From NCBI GenBank assembly GCA_004353515.1, contig SMNZ01000004.1, positions 392,360 to 456,359 of the forward strand: DNA of 64,000 nt, read 5' to 3'. This DNA comes from Alteromonadaceae bacterium M269. Its GTDB lineage: Bacteria; Pseudomonadota; Gammaproteobacteria; Enterobacterales; Alteromonadaceae. Positions 1 to 8,193 of this stretch are shown here, in pieces (positions within the stretch are counted from its first letter, which is position 1; each line of letters begins with the position of its first letter). The translations under genes and the position numbers were made by a program. Under the pieces are notes generated by a model, which saw only the letters and a list, made by a program, of their open reading frames with translations, was not told where the DNA came from and made no database searches.

Positions 1-4
1 TCTC

Positions 5-337
5 ATGCGCAATTCGCCGCTAAAAATCGTGTTAGCTATTTTTCCATTGTTGTTGCTAACAGCCTGTAAAACGACAATAAGGAATGATTCATCAGAGATT
101 TATAACCCTCAAAAGAGAGATCTAAGAGATGAATGCCTGCAAGCATTAAAGTGGGAACAACAAAGAAGCTTAGATGATTTGGTAGATAAAGATAGCAGTG
201 AAGGCGACAGAGCCGTCAGTGCCATTATTTACGCCAACACCAACGATTCATTTGATCAGCTCGAATGCGAAACCCGAGCATCAGGTAAATCGAAATTATT
301 CGCCGTGCCAGAGAAGCCAAAACCGAAGAAAAGTTAG
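5..337 (+). CDS. Small predicted lipoprotein, function unknown
   Basis: A 110-residue protein with a lipoprotein signal: basic start (MRNSPLK), a hydrophobic stretch and the lipobox LLTAC at residues 17-21, so Cys21 should be the lipidated N terminus. The mature part is charged and probably helical, and ends in a Lys/Pro-rich tail. The start leaves a signal peptide of normal length, although the window edge hides the ribosome binding site. The stop is directly followed by the REP array. No family recognised. Outer-membrane anchoring is inferred from the lipobox only. Confidence 0.65.
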   Translation: MRNSPLKIVLAIFPLLLLTACKTTIRNDSSEIYNPQKRDLRDECLQALKWEQQRSLDDLVDKDSSEGDRAVSAIIYANTNDSFDQLECETRASGKSKLFAVPEKPKPKKS

Positions 338-740
338 CCTGTAGGAGCAGGACTTGTCCGCGAACAAACTCCAGACACATCACCATTCGCGTGTAAGCAC
401 AGCACCTACAATTGAAATTCCTGTAGGAGCAGGACTTGTCCACGAACAAACTCCAAACGCATCACCATTCGCGTGCAAACGCAGCTCCCACAATTGAAGT
501 TCCTGTAGGAGCTGGACTTGTCCGCGAACAAACTCCAAACGCATCATCATTCGCGCGCAAGCGCGGCTCCTACAATTGAAATTCCTGTGGGAGCTGGACT
601 CACCCACGAACAAACTCCAAAACACGTCACCATTCGTGCGCAAGCGCGGCTCCTACAATTGAAATTCCTGTAGGAGCAGGATTTATCCGCGAACAAACTC
701 CAAACGCTTAACATTCACGCGCAAGCGCAGCTCCTACAGG
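338..740. repeat. Tandem BIME array: five ~82-bp units, ten REP elements
   Basis: Five head-to-tail units begin at about 338, 420, 502, 584 and 667. Each opens with CCTGTAGGAGC, then a short hairpin such as GGACTTGTCC and GCGAA. After about 20 bases it closes with the same motif on the other strand, whose reverse complement reads TGTAGGAGC, a CGCGCTTGCGCG-type hairpin, then GCGAA. Each unit is thus two REPs facing each other (a BIME), and neighbouring units are joined by TTGAAATT. Units 3 and 4 are best preserved; the tail of unit 1 has diverged. REPs of this type are known to be spread by RAYT (TnpA-REP) proteins; none lies in this window. Confidence 0.9.
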
Positions 741-851
741 TAAGTAATCAATCACTAATGAATTTTTGGGATTTACAGCAGAACGATAAGAAAAGGTGGA
801 AATGGGGAGAATCCGTTCCCCTCGAAGAATTGCTTAGATCTCTGAGGATAA

Positions 852-1010
852 TTAGAAATCAAATAAACCGAAAAACCAGTCAGAGAAAGAAAGCTGCTCT
901 TCAGTTTCAACAAGTGGAGGCTTATTTTCAGTTGGATTAGCCATGCTTGGTGCAGCTAACAAAGAGAAAGATACAACAACTGAAGCGATAAGTAGTTTAG
1001 ATTTTTTCAT
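852..1010 (-). CDS. 52-residue exported peptide, unknown function
   Basis: The protein begins MKKSKLLIASVVVSFSLLA and has a clear Sec signal peptide with probable cleavage after SMA (about residue 24). That leaves a mature peptide of under 30 residues, acidic in the middle and ending in an aromatic tail, DWFFGLFDF. The ATG at 1010 is chosen because AGGAG lies about eight bases upstream; a longer frame opening at 1058 would run through the palindrome and place the signal peptide internally. A perfect 16-bp inverted repeat sits just upstream. The aromatic C terminus could be membrane-active, but that is inference. No family recognised. Confidence 0.6.
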   Translation of the reverse strand: MKKSKLLIASVVVSFSLLAAPSMANPTENKPPLVETEEQLSFSDWFFGLFDF

Positions 1011-1030
1011 AATAAATACTCCTAACAGGG

Positions 1031-1066
1031 GGTTACAAATGTGGAACCCATTCCACATTTGTAACC
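1031..1066. promoter_or_regulatory. Perfect 16-bp inverted repeat upstream of the exported peptide gene
   Basis: The arms GGTTACAAATGTGGAA (1031-1046) and TTCCACATTTGTAACC (1051-1066) are exact complements separated by CCCA. The element starts 21 bases upstream of the ATG at 1010 on the minus strand. It could be a dimeric operator covering the promoter or a 5'-UTR hairpin; it has no U-tract that would make it an obvious terminator. The divergent orientation of nearby genes does not decide between these. Confidence 0.75.
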
Positions 1067-1110
1067 ATTATGCCACATGTTAGAAATATTCGAATTGTTG
1101 AAGAATTAAC

Positions 1111-1767
1111 CTAAGCCGAAAGGTACTTTTTAGATTGATTATTAAAGTAATGCATATAAATCACAGCTAGCATGATTCCTGAGATAATAGTTGATACAGG
1201 TGTAAACAAATAATAGATGGTTGTGACACTCCCTAATCCACTTACGTGCCTAACAAAGTATTCAAGAGTCGTTAATAGGATAAGAGTAAAAGAAGCGAAA
1301 AGAATTCCACGAGCATGCGTATCTAGCCCTGTTTTTCCCGAAGTATAGTTAAAGTATTCATGCGCAATAAAAATACGATTAAACAGTAGCTGCCGGACCC
1401 AAACAGTCAAGGTTAGTAACCCTACGTGATAAAAGACTTCAGGCTTGTTAGCGTACTCTTGTTGCCACCATAGCCACTCAGCCATAACGCTAAATAGAAC
1501 AACTATTAAGGCAACCTTTGCGGTAATGTGATTGAAGTAATATACGCAAATGCCTGCACTCATCCCATAAACTAATAACCAATATTGCCATGTATCAGGA
1601 ATGACAATAAGAACTTTCGCTATAAGCCAATAACCAAGCAGTATGAGCAATGCTCCCAATGTGTCTTTGTCACGCCAGCAAAATACGCAGCTCAAACACA
1701 ATGCACCAATATAGATATAATCAAAATATCTAGCATTATCGCCATAAAAATAGAGCAACATCACCAA
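1111..1767 (-). CDS. Multi-spanning membrane protein, unknown; true start probably upstream
   Basis: An integral membrane protein with roughly six hydrophobic helices rich in Trp and Tyr; no family recognised. The first conventional start is TTG at 1767, but the same frame is open up to 1878. The extra residues (AISIKQLFDAIENAVPLG, then a helix continuing into VMLLYFYG) look like coding sequence, and a TTG start would cut the first membrane helix in half. No ATG, GTG or TTG lies in that extension, so an unusual start (ATT near 1866, ATA near 1860 or CTG near 1851) or a sequence error is possible. The extended frame overlaps the end of the upstream XRE gene, which suggests translational coupling and a two-gene regulator-membrane unit. 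Confidence 0.6.
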   Translation of the reverse strand: MVMLLYFYGDNARYFDYIYIGALCLSCVFCWRDKDTLGALLILLGYWLIAKVLIVIPDTWQYWLLVYGMSAGICVYYFNHITAKVALIVVLFSVMAEWLWWQQEYANKPEVFYHVGLLTLTVWVRQLLFNRIFIAHEYFNYTSGKTGLDTHARGILFASFTLILLTTLEYFVRHVSGLGSVTTIYYLFTPVSTIISGIMLAVIYMHYFNNQSKKYLSA

Positions 1768-1868
1768 AACAGGTGTTGTTAAAAAGAAGAGTGTTTTGTG
1801 GAAGTAGTATCTGACGCCTAGAGGGACTGCATTCTCAATGGCGTCAAACAGTTGTTTTATGCTAATTG

Positions 1869-2183
1869 CTAATCTCGCTTAGTAGCGCCCGATAACTTTT
1901 TAGCCATATTAATGATATTTTGCTCGGAAAACCCGAAATATTTCATGATGTGCCCTAAAAATTCGGCACCCGTGTCTGAAGAAACCCGTTGTTGACAGGT
2001 AATATGCCATGCAGAAACCACTTCTGCCTCAATACTATTGATAGTTTCGGGTTTTTCGTTCTCAATAGCAGATACCGTCTCGCGGCTTATCCCAATGCGC
2101 GAAGCGAGTTCTTTCTGCGTCAAACCAGCTTCTTTTCGCATGGCTTTGAGTAACGCAACATTTATTTTTGTTCGCCGTCCCAT
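1869..2183 (-). CDS. XRE-family helix-turn-helix regulator
   Basis: A 104-residue DNA-binding protein. Residues about 12-45 (LKAMRKEAGLTQKELASRIG and following, ending SAIENEK) form a classic Cro/C1 helix-turn-helix with the LTQKELA and ISRETVSAIE helices. The C-terminal half is a helical extension without a recognised domain, containing GFSEQNIINMAKKLSG. Start ATG at 2183. Its stop overlaps the open frame of the membrane protein downstream, so the two are probably co-transcribed and this protein may control the pair. No phage genes surround it. Confidence 0.85.
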   Translation of the reverse strand: MGRRTKINVALLKAMRKEAGLTQKELASRIGISRETVSAIENEKPETINSIEAEVVSAWHITCQQRVSSDTGAEFLGHIMKYFGFSEQNIINMAKKLSGATKRD

Positions 2184-2334
2184 GTTTTAATCATACTACG
2201 CATTTGATTGAACATAGTGTAATGATAAGTTTTTGACCCATATTTGTCTATAAAGTCCGACACTATTTTTTCACCAAAACACCTTCTTGAAACTTTACAC
2301 GTCAACTTTTTTAAGGATTTCAGTCGCTTGAGTC

Positions 2335-2353
2335 CGGTAAATTTATTTTACCG
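2335..2353. terminator. Hairpin in the gap between the histidine kinase and XRE genes
   Basis: CGGTAAA (2335-2341) and TTTACCG (2347-2353) form a seven-base stem with a five-base AT loop, 28 bases after the stop of the histidine kinase gene on the minus strand. There is no clear U-tract, so it may be a weak terminator or merely a stem-loop in the XRE leader. Confidence 0.3.
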
Positions 2354-2381
2354 AATTGTACGTTTTTGGCGACAAACAGGG

Positions 2382-4481
2382 TTATTCGGCGCTTTTTGGG
2401 CTAATTGGAACGCGTAATGTGAATTTTGATCCTTCACCAGTATCTTCAAAACTGATCTCACCGCCCATCACATCAGCACTCTTTTTCATCATATAAAGGC
2501 CTAACCCTGAGCCAAATGACACTCTGGGATGGAAGCGTTTAAACATACTAAACAGCTTGGCTTGATGATCTTCTGGTATACCTAATCCGTTGTCTTGCAC
2601 TGCCAGCACAAAAGCATCATTTTGTTGTTCTGTAGATATGCGGATAAAGGAGTTATCTTTTGCTGTGTCTTGATACTTAATGGCATTAGAAACGAGGTTT
2701 TCTAGCACCAACGTAAAACGGCTCTTCTGCGTAACCAGCTCATCGTCGAAGGTTAAATCTCGCTGAATATCCAAGCGCTCGACATTCTGCATATTGCTGA
2801 ACTTACTGAGGGCTTCATCCAGAATATTCTCAATATCTATCAGCTGAGCCTCTTCTTCCATATTTTTGGTTTGCGTGAGCGTTAAGATATCTTTGACCAA
2901 ACCATCTAGCGATTTCAGCGATTTACGCACTAAACCTATAGTGTTAGCCGACATCTCTTTATCACCTTTCTGGACAGCCTCTTCGGTGATATCGAGCAAG
3001 GTAATGGAGGAAGACAGCGGTGAACGCAAGTCATGCGATGTTCGATAAGCAAACTCTTCTAATTCAGCGTTGGCTTTATGTAGTTTTTCTTCTTCCTGCT
3101 TGCGTGTAGTGATATCTCGCACAATGGCGTTAAATACACGACGTCCTTGGAAGCTCATTTCTGTGATGGAAAGATCTAACGAGAAAAGGTCACCGTTATT
3201 ACGAACCCCTTCAATTTCAAAATTATTGATATCACCTTGTTGTTCCCGATTCCGTCCCTGTAAGTAGTCGTCGCAGTCTTTGTGATAGCGAGGAGATAGC
3301 ATGGTTTTAATATGTTGACCAATGGCTTGGTTAGGGTCATAGCCAAATATCTGTATGCAGGCTTTATTGTAAGTTTCTATCGAGCCATCAGCTTTGATGG
3401 TCATAATGCCATCGGCGGTGTTATCAACTATCGCTTGAATCTTCTCTTCACTACTTCTCAGTTCTTGAGTACGTTGCAATACAGTGGCTTCGATAAGCCT
3501 GCGACGACGAATCAATAAAATAATGGTGTAGGTAATAAATCCGAAAAACAGTAAGCCTGTTATAAGCGTTGTGGCTGGCAAAAAGGAGGTGCTGAGCTTT
3601 GATGTCCCTTCATGAGGAAAAGCCGTTATGCGCCATTGACGACCAGCAACATCGATGACTTTAGCGGAGATCAATTCTGATTCAACCGTTGTGTAATCCA
3701 TAACGCCAAATATAGCGGCGGCTACATCACTCTCAGTAATATCTTCAACGTAGAGGTCGGTGTTATTAAAACTATCTCCCAAGGCATGGCGAATCACTTC
3801 ACCAACTCGAATCACCACCAGCACTAAACCTTCGAGGTTTTGTTCACTCTTATTACCATTTTTATCACGATAAACTGGGCTAAAAATCAATAACCCAAGC
3901 TGATCGCCGGTTTCCTGTATCAAAGTAAAAGTGCCGGTTGCGGACTCTTTACCTGTTGTTGCAGCGCGTTGAATAGCCGCAACACGCTTTGGATTCTCAG
4001 GTGAGTCGTGTCCTAAGGTGCGCTCATTGCCAGCATAAGGCTCAAGATAATAAACAGGATAGTAAAACTCACGGATCGGCGCAGGGAGCATTTGGTTATC
4101 AGAGCTTTTCTCACGAACGTCGTAGGTTGGAAAACCTTCAGCTCTGGCTTTATCCACATAGGCCTGGCGCTGATCTTTTTCAATTCGCTGTATCCATTGC
4201 AAAGCCTGGATATCTTCATGACGCTCAAGGAAAGGCGTGGCATAAGCGGTAAATTCAGATCGAGAGACTTCATCTGAAGCATCAAACAAAGCCTTTAATG
4301 AATAAAGCACTTCAAGGTGAGTGGCAATACCCTTTTCTACTGCCAGAATCTGCGCATTATTAGCCGCTAAGGTGTTTTCTCGAACTTGTTGTGCTTGCAA
4401 ACCTTGCACGATAAAAGCGATAGAAACCGACACCACAGCGCCTATCAACCCAACGATAATGGGGAGGAGATATCTTATCAT
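2382..4481 (-). CDS. CHASE-PAS sensor histidine kinase
   Basis: A 699-residue inner-membrane sensor kinase. Order of parts: N-terminal membrane helix (about 4-26); a CHASE domain facing the periplasm (about 60-280); a second membrane helix (about 303-325) ending in RRRR; a PAS domain (about 343-460) with the PAC-type NAIVRDIT; HisKA with phospho-acceptor His483 in SHDLRSPLS; and HATPase_c with N-box ENLVSNAIKY (594-603), G1 DNGLGIP (630-636) and G2 GSGLGL (657-662). All catalytic boxes look intact. CHASE domains in general bind small extracellular ligands; the ligand here is unknown. No response regulator lies beside it, so it is an orphan kinase. Confidence 0.92.
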   Translation of the reverse strand: MIRYLLPIIVGLIGAVVSVSIAFIVQGLQAQQVRENTLAANNAQILAVEKGIATHLEVLYSLKALFDASDEVSRSEFTAYATPFLERHEDIQALQWIQRIEKDQRQAYVDKARAEGFPTYDVREKSSDNQMLPAPIREFYYPVYYLEPYAGNERTLGHDSPENPKRVAAIQRAATTGKESATGTFTLIQETGDQLGLLIFSPVYRDKNGNKSEQNLEGLVLVVIRVGEVIRHALGDSFNNTDLYVEDITESDVAAAIFGVMDYTTVESELISAKVIDVAGRQWRITAFPHEGTSKLSTSFLPATTLITGLLFFGFITYTIILLIRRRRLIEATVLQRTQELRSSEEKIQAIVDNTADGIMTIKADGSIETYNKACIQIFGYDPNQAIGQHIKTMLSPRYHKDCDDYLQGRNREQQGDINNFEIEGVRNNGDLFSLDLSITEMSFQGRRVFNAIVRDITTRKQEEEKLHKANAELEEFAYRTSHDLRSPLSSSITLLDITEEAVQKGDKEMSANTIGLVRKSLKSLDGLVKDILTLTQTKNMEEEAQLIDIENILDEALSKFSNMQNVERLDIQRDLTFDDELVTQKSRFTLVLENLVSNAIKYQDTAKDNSFIRISTEQQNDAFVLAVQDNGLGIPEDHQAKLFSMFKRFHPRVSFGSGLGLYMMKKSADVMGGEISFEDTGEGSKFTLRVPISPKSAE

Positions 4482-4788
4482 TTTATTATTATTCCCTCAG
4501 AAAACCGTCACCCTCTCAGTAAACACCAAAAGGTTTTCTGTACGATAAATACGATACACCCATAGCGAGGACTTGGCGATAGGAAAAATTAAGAAATGTT
4601 AGTAAGGACTCGCTAAGAGCTAAATCACCACAAAGCTTGCAACTAAGCCATTTCCATTAACGGCTCTGATGTCTTACCTTTTATTGTTAAAGCTAATTTT
4701 AAAAGGGGTTTTATCCATATCATTACTATCTGCGGCATTGGTATCGAAATAGGCACAGGTTACAGAGATCTATCGGATCGCAAAATAA
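4482..4788. other. Intergenic region with a short open tail on the minus strand
   Basis: About 300 bases with no convincing gene. On the minus strand, directly after the Imm35 pseudogene, a frame stays open from 4769 down to a TAA at 4674-4676 and reads like coding sequence (CAYFDTNAADSNDMDKTPFK), but it has no start codon. It may be the remnant of another decayed gene. Confidence 0.35.
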
Positions 4789-5085
4789 CTAACGCTTTGT
4801 ATTGTAACGATTTCGATATTCTTTTATATAGTATTCAACATCATATGAGGTTCCTGTTTCAGTAATTTCCCCGCTGACTTTATCCACTATAATAGGTGCA
4901 TTTCCAGCAATCATATCTCTAAAATCACCTGTCTCTTGAAATTTCTTCGTGTTGTAGAAAAATACCCAACCAAATTCTTCTATTAATGTTTAATTTTCAG
5001 TTAAAGCTAACTCATCATCAATACTTATTTGCTTGATGTACTCTAAAGCTTTAATCTGAGCTTCCTCATATGTGATTTCTACCAT
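4789..5085 (-). pseudogene. Imm35/YrhB-like immunity protein, broken by one nonsense codon
   Basis: A 98-codon frame with a good ribosome site (GAGGTGGG) before ATG 5085 and a single in-frame TAA at codon 32 (4990-4992). Either side of the stop the translation matches the Imm35 (YrhB-type) immunity family: N-terminal MVEITYEEAQIKALEYIKQI, then EEFGWVFFYNTKKFQETGD, then the signature IAGNAPIIVDKVSGEITETG and a final EYYIKEY. E. coli YrhB has the same FLETGD and LAGNAPFIIDKDSGEI blocks. The rest of the frame is intact, so the change is probably recent. No useful restart codon follows the stop. No toxin (Rhs, CDI or polymorphic toxin tip) is recognisable nearby, so it may be a relic or orphan immunity gene. 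Confidence 0.75.
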
Positions 5086-5235
5086 ATACCCACCTCTTAC
5101 ACAGTTTCTTTGCTAGGTATTTAAAAAGATTATTTTCCTTACTCAAAACTCTTATTTTTTCACTTTTTGAATTTAGGCAAAATCCAGCTGTATTGCCTTT
5201 AGGAGCTGACTTAACCTGCAATCTCTCTAGCAGCT

Positions 5236-6541
5236 TTATGAATCATTCATCATCGCATCAAATTTGAGAATATCCTTTCGAAAAGGTGACGCTTCTAAGA
5301 AAGCTTTTGCCTTAGATGAACTCTTTTGTTTAAAGCCCTGATAAATGCTTTGCGCTACACCTGAGCGTTGTTTTTCATCATCTATAAAACTTAAGTGATT
5401 AGCAGCGAACTGAGGGTGTGGATAAGCAGCATTTCTCAAGAAATCGCTAAAATTACTTTGGTTATAAATCTCCGCAGACTGTTGACTAAACCATTGCATG
5501 GCTTCTTCGGGGTTATCGTACCCCCAACTTTGCATGAAACTAGTAACGTTTTTATCGAGCTTTTCTGGTAAAGAGTTGTTGACCATCCAGTCTGCACTTT
5601 TGATCCTATCCATGTATGACCAGTTACGAATGAAGTGTTCTTTAATTTCATCGACACGGCTCCCAGTATATTCTTCAGCTAGCCACGCACCGACTTGTTC
5701 TGGGTTGTGTCTTGTCCACTGACTAATGATCGAATCTTCTATTTCATGATCATCAATTGACTCAATCTCGCTGAACAAGTTCACAAAGTCCTGTTTTGAG
5801 TCAAACGTTTGAGTTAGTCCCCAAGCCGCAGTGCTAACAGAATAGCCTAATTGGCTAAGTTCATTCTATCGCCAACGCACTATCCTGCTTAGCCAAATTC
5901 TCAAAGATCACAAGCAAACTCCCAGTCAGTATCGCCTGATTGCGATTAGCTATCCCAGCCTTTTGATTGCTGTGTTGCAAAAAATGCTCATACGCAGCGA
6001 TAGGGTCTTGCTTGGCAATAGATGTCAATGCAATGCTGATGTATGCACTCTGCACATTTTCGTTCATACCTGTCAGTACAAAGTCCAGAGCTGCATTGGG
6101 TGCTATCTCGACTTATTTACTAAATAAAACTGTAAACGCTGGATTGTTATCTTCAAGACTTTCAATGGAAAACTGCTTAATAAGGGCTTGTATTTTATCT
6201 TCGGGCAAATCTGCTACCAATAGGTATAAACGAGAAATCTCTGAAAACGTCAGCCTTCCTGCTTTATTACTAGCAAGCAACTCCAGCTCATCGGTGAGCT
6301 CAACTAAGGACAATCGGGGACGATTATCAAGAATGCTATCTTTCTTGTACTCAATACTAACAACTTGTTTATTTCTGCTGTTACCAACCGAGTTATATGT
6401 TGTTTCATCTTGAATGAATGCAGAAGTTTCGCCCTCGGGCTGAGTATTAGAAATCAGCTTGTTTTCAGAAAGCTTATGGGTGAAAAAGCCAGCAGTAAAT
6501 GTGAGTGAGAGTGCGGTAATCCAAGTTAAAAGCTGTTTCAT
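5236..6541 (-). pseudogene. Helical-repeat periplasmic protein gene broken by a stop and a frameshift
   Basis: Three fragments form one gene. Codons from 6541 give a signal-anchor start (MKQLLTWITALSLTFTAGFF) and run to a TAA at 6113-6115. The same frame continues at once (VEIAPNAALDFVLTG, MNENVQSAYISIALTSIAKQ) to a TGA at 5861-5863. A one-base shift near 5863-5868 then restores the reading NELSQLGYSVSTAAWGLTQT and the last ~195 residues to 5236. Rejoined, the protein would be about 430 residues of helical repeats with motifs such as WTRHNPEQVGAWLAEE, EDNNPAF, KQDPIAAYEHFL and DNPEEAMQWFSQ, a pattern like periplasmic helical-repeat scaffolds. No named family assigned. Two separate lesions argue for real decay. 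Confidence 0.75.
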
Positions 6542-6950
6542 TAAATGTGTCCATATACTAAATCCTTTGCCTTACACGATAATATCATCTAACACTTAAA
6601 GAGGGCAAAATCACTCTATTAGCTCATGGGCTCCTCCTTATTTGAATAACAGGGGTAACGCTAACCTTGGTTCTACGTCGATGCACAGAGCTATGATCTA
6701 CAAGCCTTTTGCCTAATGGATTATAGAATCTCAACAATTTTGTTACTCTCTCCGGCTTCTTATTCCGATAAACTAGTTTTCTATAATTACCTGAACTAAT
6801 ACTACATTGTGTGAGTATTAACGTTGAGGTAACATAATTTCAATGATTAAAATAAAGGGAGATGTTGTCGTTGTGGTGGTTGTAGCGAAAACATCACTCA
6901 CCATTTGAACTTGAATGCCTTATTAGTTAATTTGACTATCTGGCAAGCAT
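6542..6950. other. 409-base intergenic region, no gene seen
   Basis: AT-rich sequence between the broken repeat-protein gene and the CmcJ-like gene. I see no start-plus-ribosome-site combination with a plausible protein on either strand, no tRNA and no strong inverted repeat. Confidence 0.4.
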
Positions 6951-7730
6951 TTAATATAGAATCAATGTCCGGCTTTCGAGGCTTTTCCTAATGACATTTT
7001 TAGCCTTGTCTTCAACTAAATCCAATGCGCTATGTGCGACTGATGGTTGGCCTTGATTATCGTAAATATTGAAGATTGCGACTTCCTCAGGTGTCATCTG
7101 TGATTGGTAAATCCATTCATGATCTTCATTGGCGACCAAACCCATTATCTGACCTTCGCGGTCGGGATATATGAGCTTGATAGTCAGCCAGTCTTGAGGG
7201 TTAACCGATCTGGGACGCACAAACCCAAGAGGCGCAGAGAGAATAGGATTATCGACTGGCCGCCAGACATTCACAAAGGCGTAGTGCTGTTTTTCCCATT
7301 CAGATGCTTTTTCCTCACCAAGCAAATCAATAAGACGATTTTGTGCACCACTTCGGCTGTAGTCACTGTGAACATTACGTGCGGGTTTTCTGTTCGAGTT
7401 AGGGTCATCAATGCGTATGGTATGATCGAAAATAATCACTTCTTTGGCTTGTAATTCAAACTTGAGTACACGGTCCAGTTCATCGTTATAAGCACATTTC
7501 CAGCCCTCTGAATTCGTAGTTGGATTCGCACTCGATGCTACTGAAACGAACACCACGCTATCCTCAGAAAAACTAAGATTAATCTCTTCCTCACGAGCAT
7601 CACGGATATCAACCTGCACTGGCACAAGCTCAGGCGATAATAATCGACCGACTTCACCACCAGCATCGATGTGATAAGCCTGTTGTTTGTCACAGTGAAG
7701 GTGATAGTTAACGACTGCTATGTTACTCAT
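6951..7730 (-). CDS. CmcJ/NvfI-type non-heme iron oxygenase
   Basis: A 259-residue protein of the CmcJ family (cephamycin 7-alpha-methoxylation protein, fungal GA4-desaturase-like). Family blocks: FDHTIR (101-106), RKPARNVHSDYS (114-125) with the His121-x-Asp123 iron-binding pair, VNVWRPVDNPILSAPLGF (153-170), DHEWIY (203-208) and a final AHSAL (232-236) in place of the usual TPHTAF. Members are Fe(II)-dependent oxygenases or desaturases of secondary metabolites; the substrate here is unknown. It is the last gene of a probable three-gene minus-strand operon with two ferredoxin-fold proteins, divergent from a LysR gene. Ribosome site AAGG lies before ATG 7730. Confidence 0.8.
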   Translation of the reverse strand: MSNIAVVNYHLHCDKQQAYHIDAGGEVGRLLSPELVPVQVDIRDAREEEINLSFSEDSVVFVSVASSANPTTNSEGWKCAYNDELDRVLKFELQAKEVIIFDHTIRIDDPNSNRKPARNVHSDYSRSGAQNRLIDLLGEEKASEWEKQHYAFVNVWRPVDNPILSAPLGFVRPRSVNPQDWLTIKLIYPDREGQIMGLVANEDHEWIYQSQMTPEEVAIFNIYDNQGQPSVAHSALDLVEDKAKNVIRKSLESRTLILY

Positions 7731-7853
7731 TGTTTGCCTTAAAGGAAAAATCGAAAGTGAAATATCGTGATTAGAAAAAGAAATGGATTAGTTTGCAGAC
7801 CTCTAATCAGGCTGCAAACTCATACAGGTTAAGCTGATACCTATCAACACTTG

Positions 7854-8156
7854 TTACGCAAGATCATCCGTTGCATCAATCAAGTAGTGAAAACTTTGAG
7901 AACCTGCTGTTCTGGCTTTTAAATGCGGTACATAGCCTGGATCATTCATAAACGCTAATGCCGCTTCTTTTGAAGGCCATTCAATAACAATTCGCAATGC
8001 AGCATCATTCTGTTCGCCTTCGATTTGTTCATGATTTGCGGTGCGAGCCAAGTATTTACCACCGTGTTTTGCAACAAGCTCATTAGCCGGACCAATGTAG
8101 TCTGGTATCCAATCTTCGCTTGTTGGTGTTACTGCAAGTACTGAATAAACGGTCAT
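7854..8156 (-). CDS. DUF1330 family protein
   Basis: A 100-residue alpha/beta ferredoxin-like (dimeric barrel) protein of the DUF1330 family. Seen are the N-terminal beta strand MTVYSVLAVTP, the GGKYLART block (32-39), RIVIEWPSKEAALAFMNDP (55-73) and a C-terminal YLIDATDD. DUF1330 proteins are small cytosolic homodimers without an established reaction. Ribosome site GAGGA lies before ATG 8156. It sits 37 bases after the ABM monooxygenase gene and 123 bases before the CmcJ-like gene on the same strand, so it probably shares their transcript. Confidence 0.85.
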   Translation of the reverse strand: MTVYSVLAVTPTSEDWIPDYIGPANELVAKHGGKYLARTANHEQIEGEQNDAALRIVIEWPSKEAALAFMNDPGYVPHLKARTAGSQSFHYLIDATDDLA

Positions 8157-8193
8157 GTGTTATTCCTCGTTAAGGTTGATTCAATGAGTTGAT

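Noticed and set aside
225..643. Open frames on the minus strand across the repeat array
   Set aside because: They are produced by the periodic REP sequence itself; the translations repeat with the 82-bp unit and have no ribosome site.
338..740. CRISPR array
   Set aside because: Units are nearly identical throughout with no unique spacers, and each unit has internal REP dyads; there are no cas genes.
758..940. 60-residue plus-strand frame
   Set aside because: It lies antisense to the better-supported exported peptide gene, lacks a clear ribosome site, and its composition is lysine/glutamine-rich without a family.
1869..2183. XRE gene as a prophage marker
   Set aside because: No integrase, terminase, capsid or other phage gene lies nearby; chromosomal XRE plus membrane-protein pairs are common.
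3989..4285. Overlapping frames inside the histidine kinase gene
   Set aside because: The kinase frame carries all expected domains; these are other-frame readings of it.
4990..6115. Stop-codon reassignment (TAA read as an amino acid)
   Set aside because: All other genes in the window end at ordinary stops, including TAA, and one of the lesions is a frameshift, so gene decay is the simpler explanation.
5967..6413. 148-residue plus-strand frame
   Set aside because: It is antisense to the broken helical-repeat gene; the minus-strand reading is protein-like across the lesions, and this one is Ser/Leu-rich noise.
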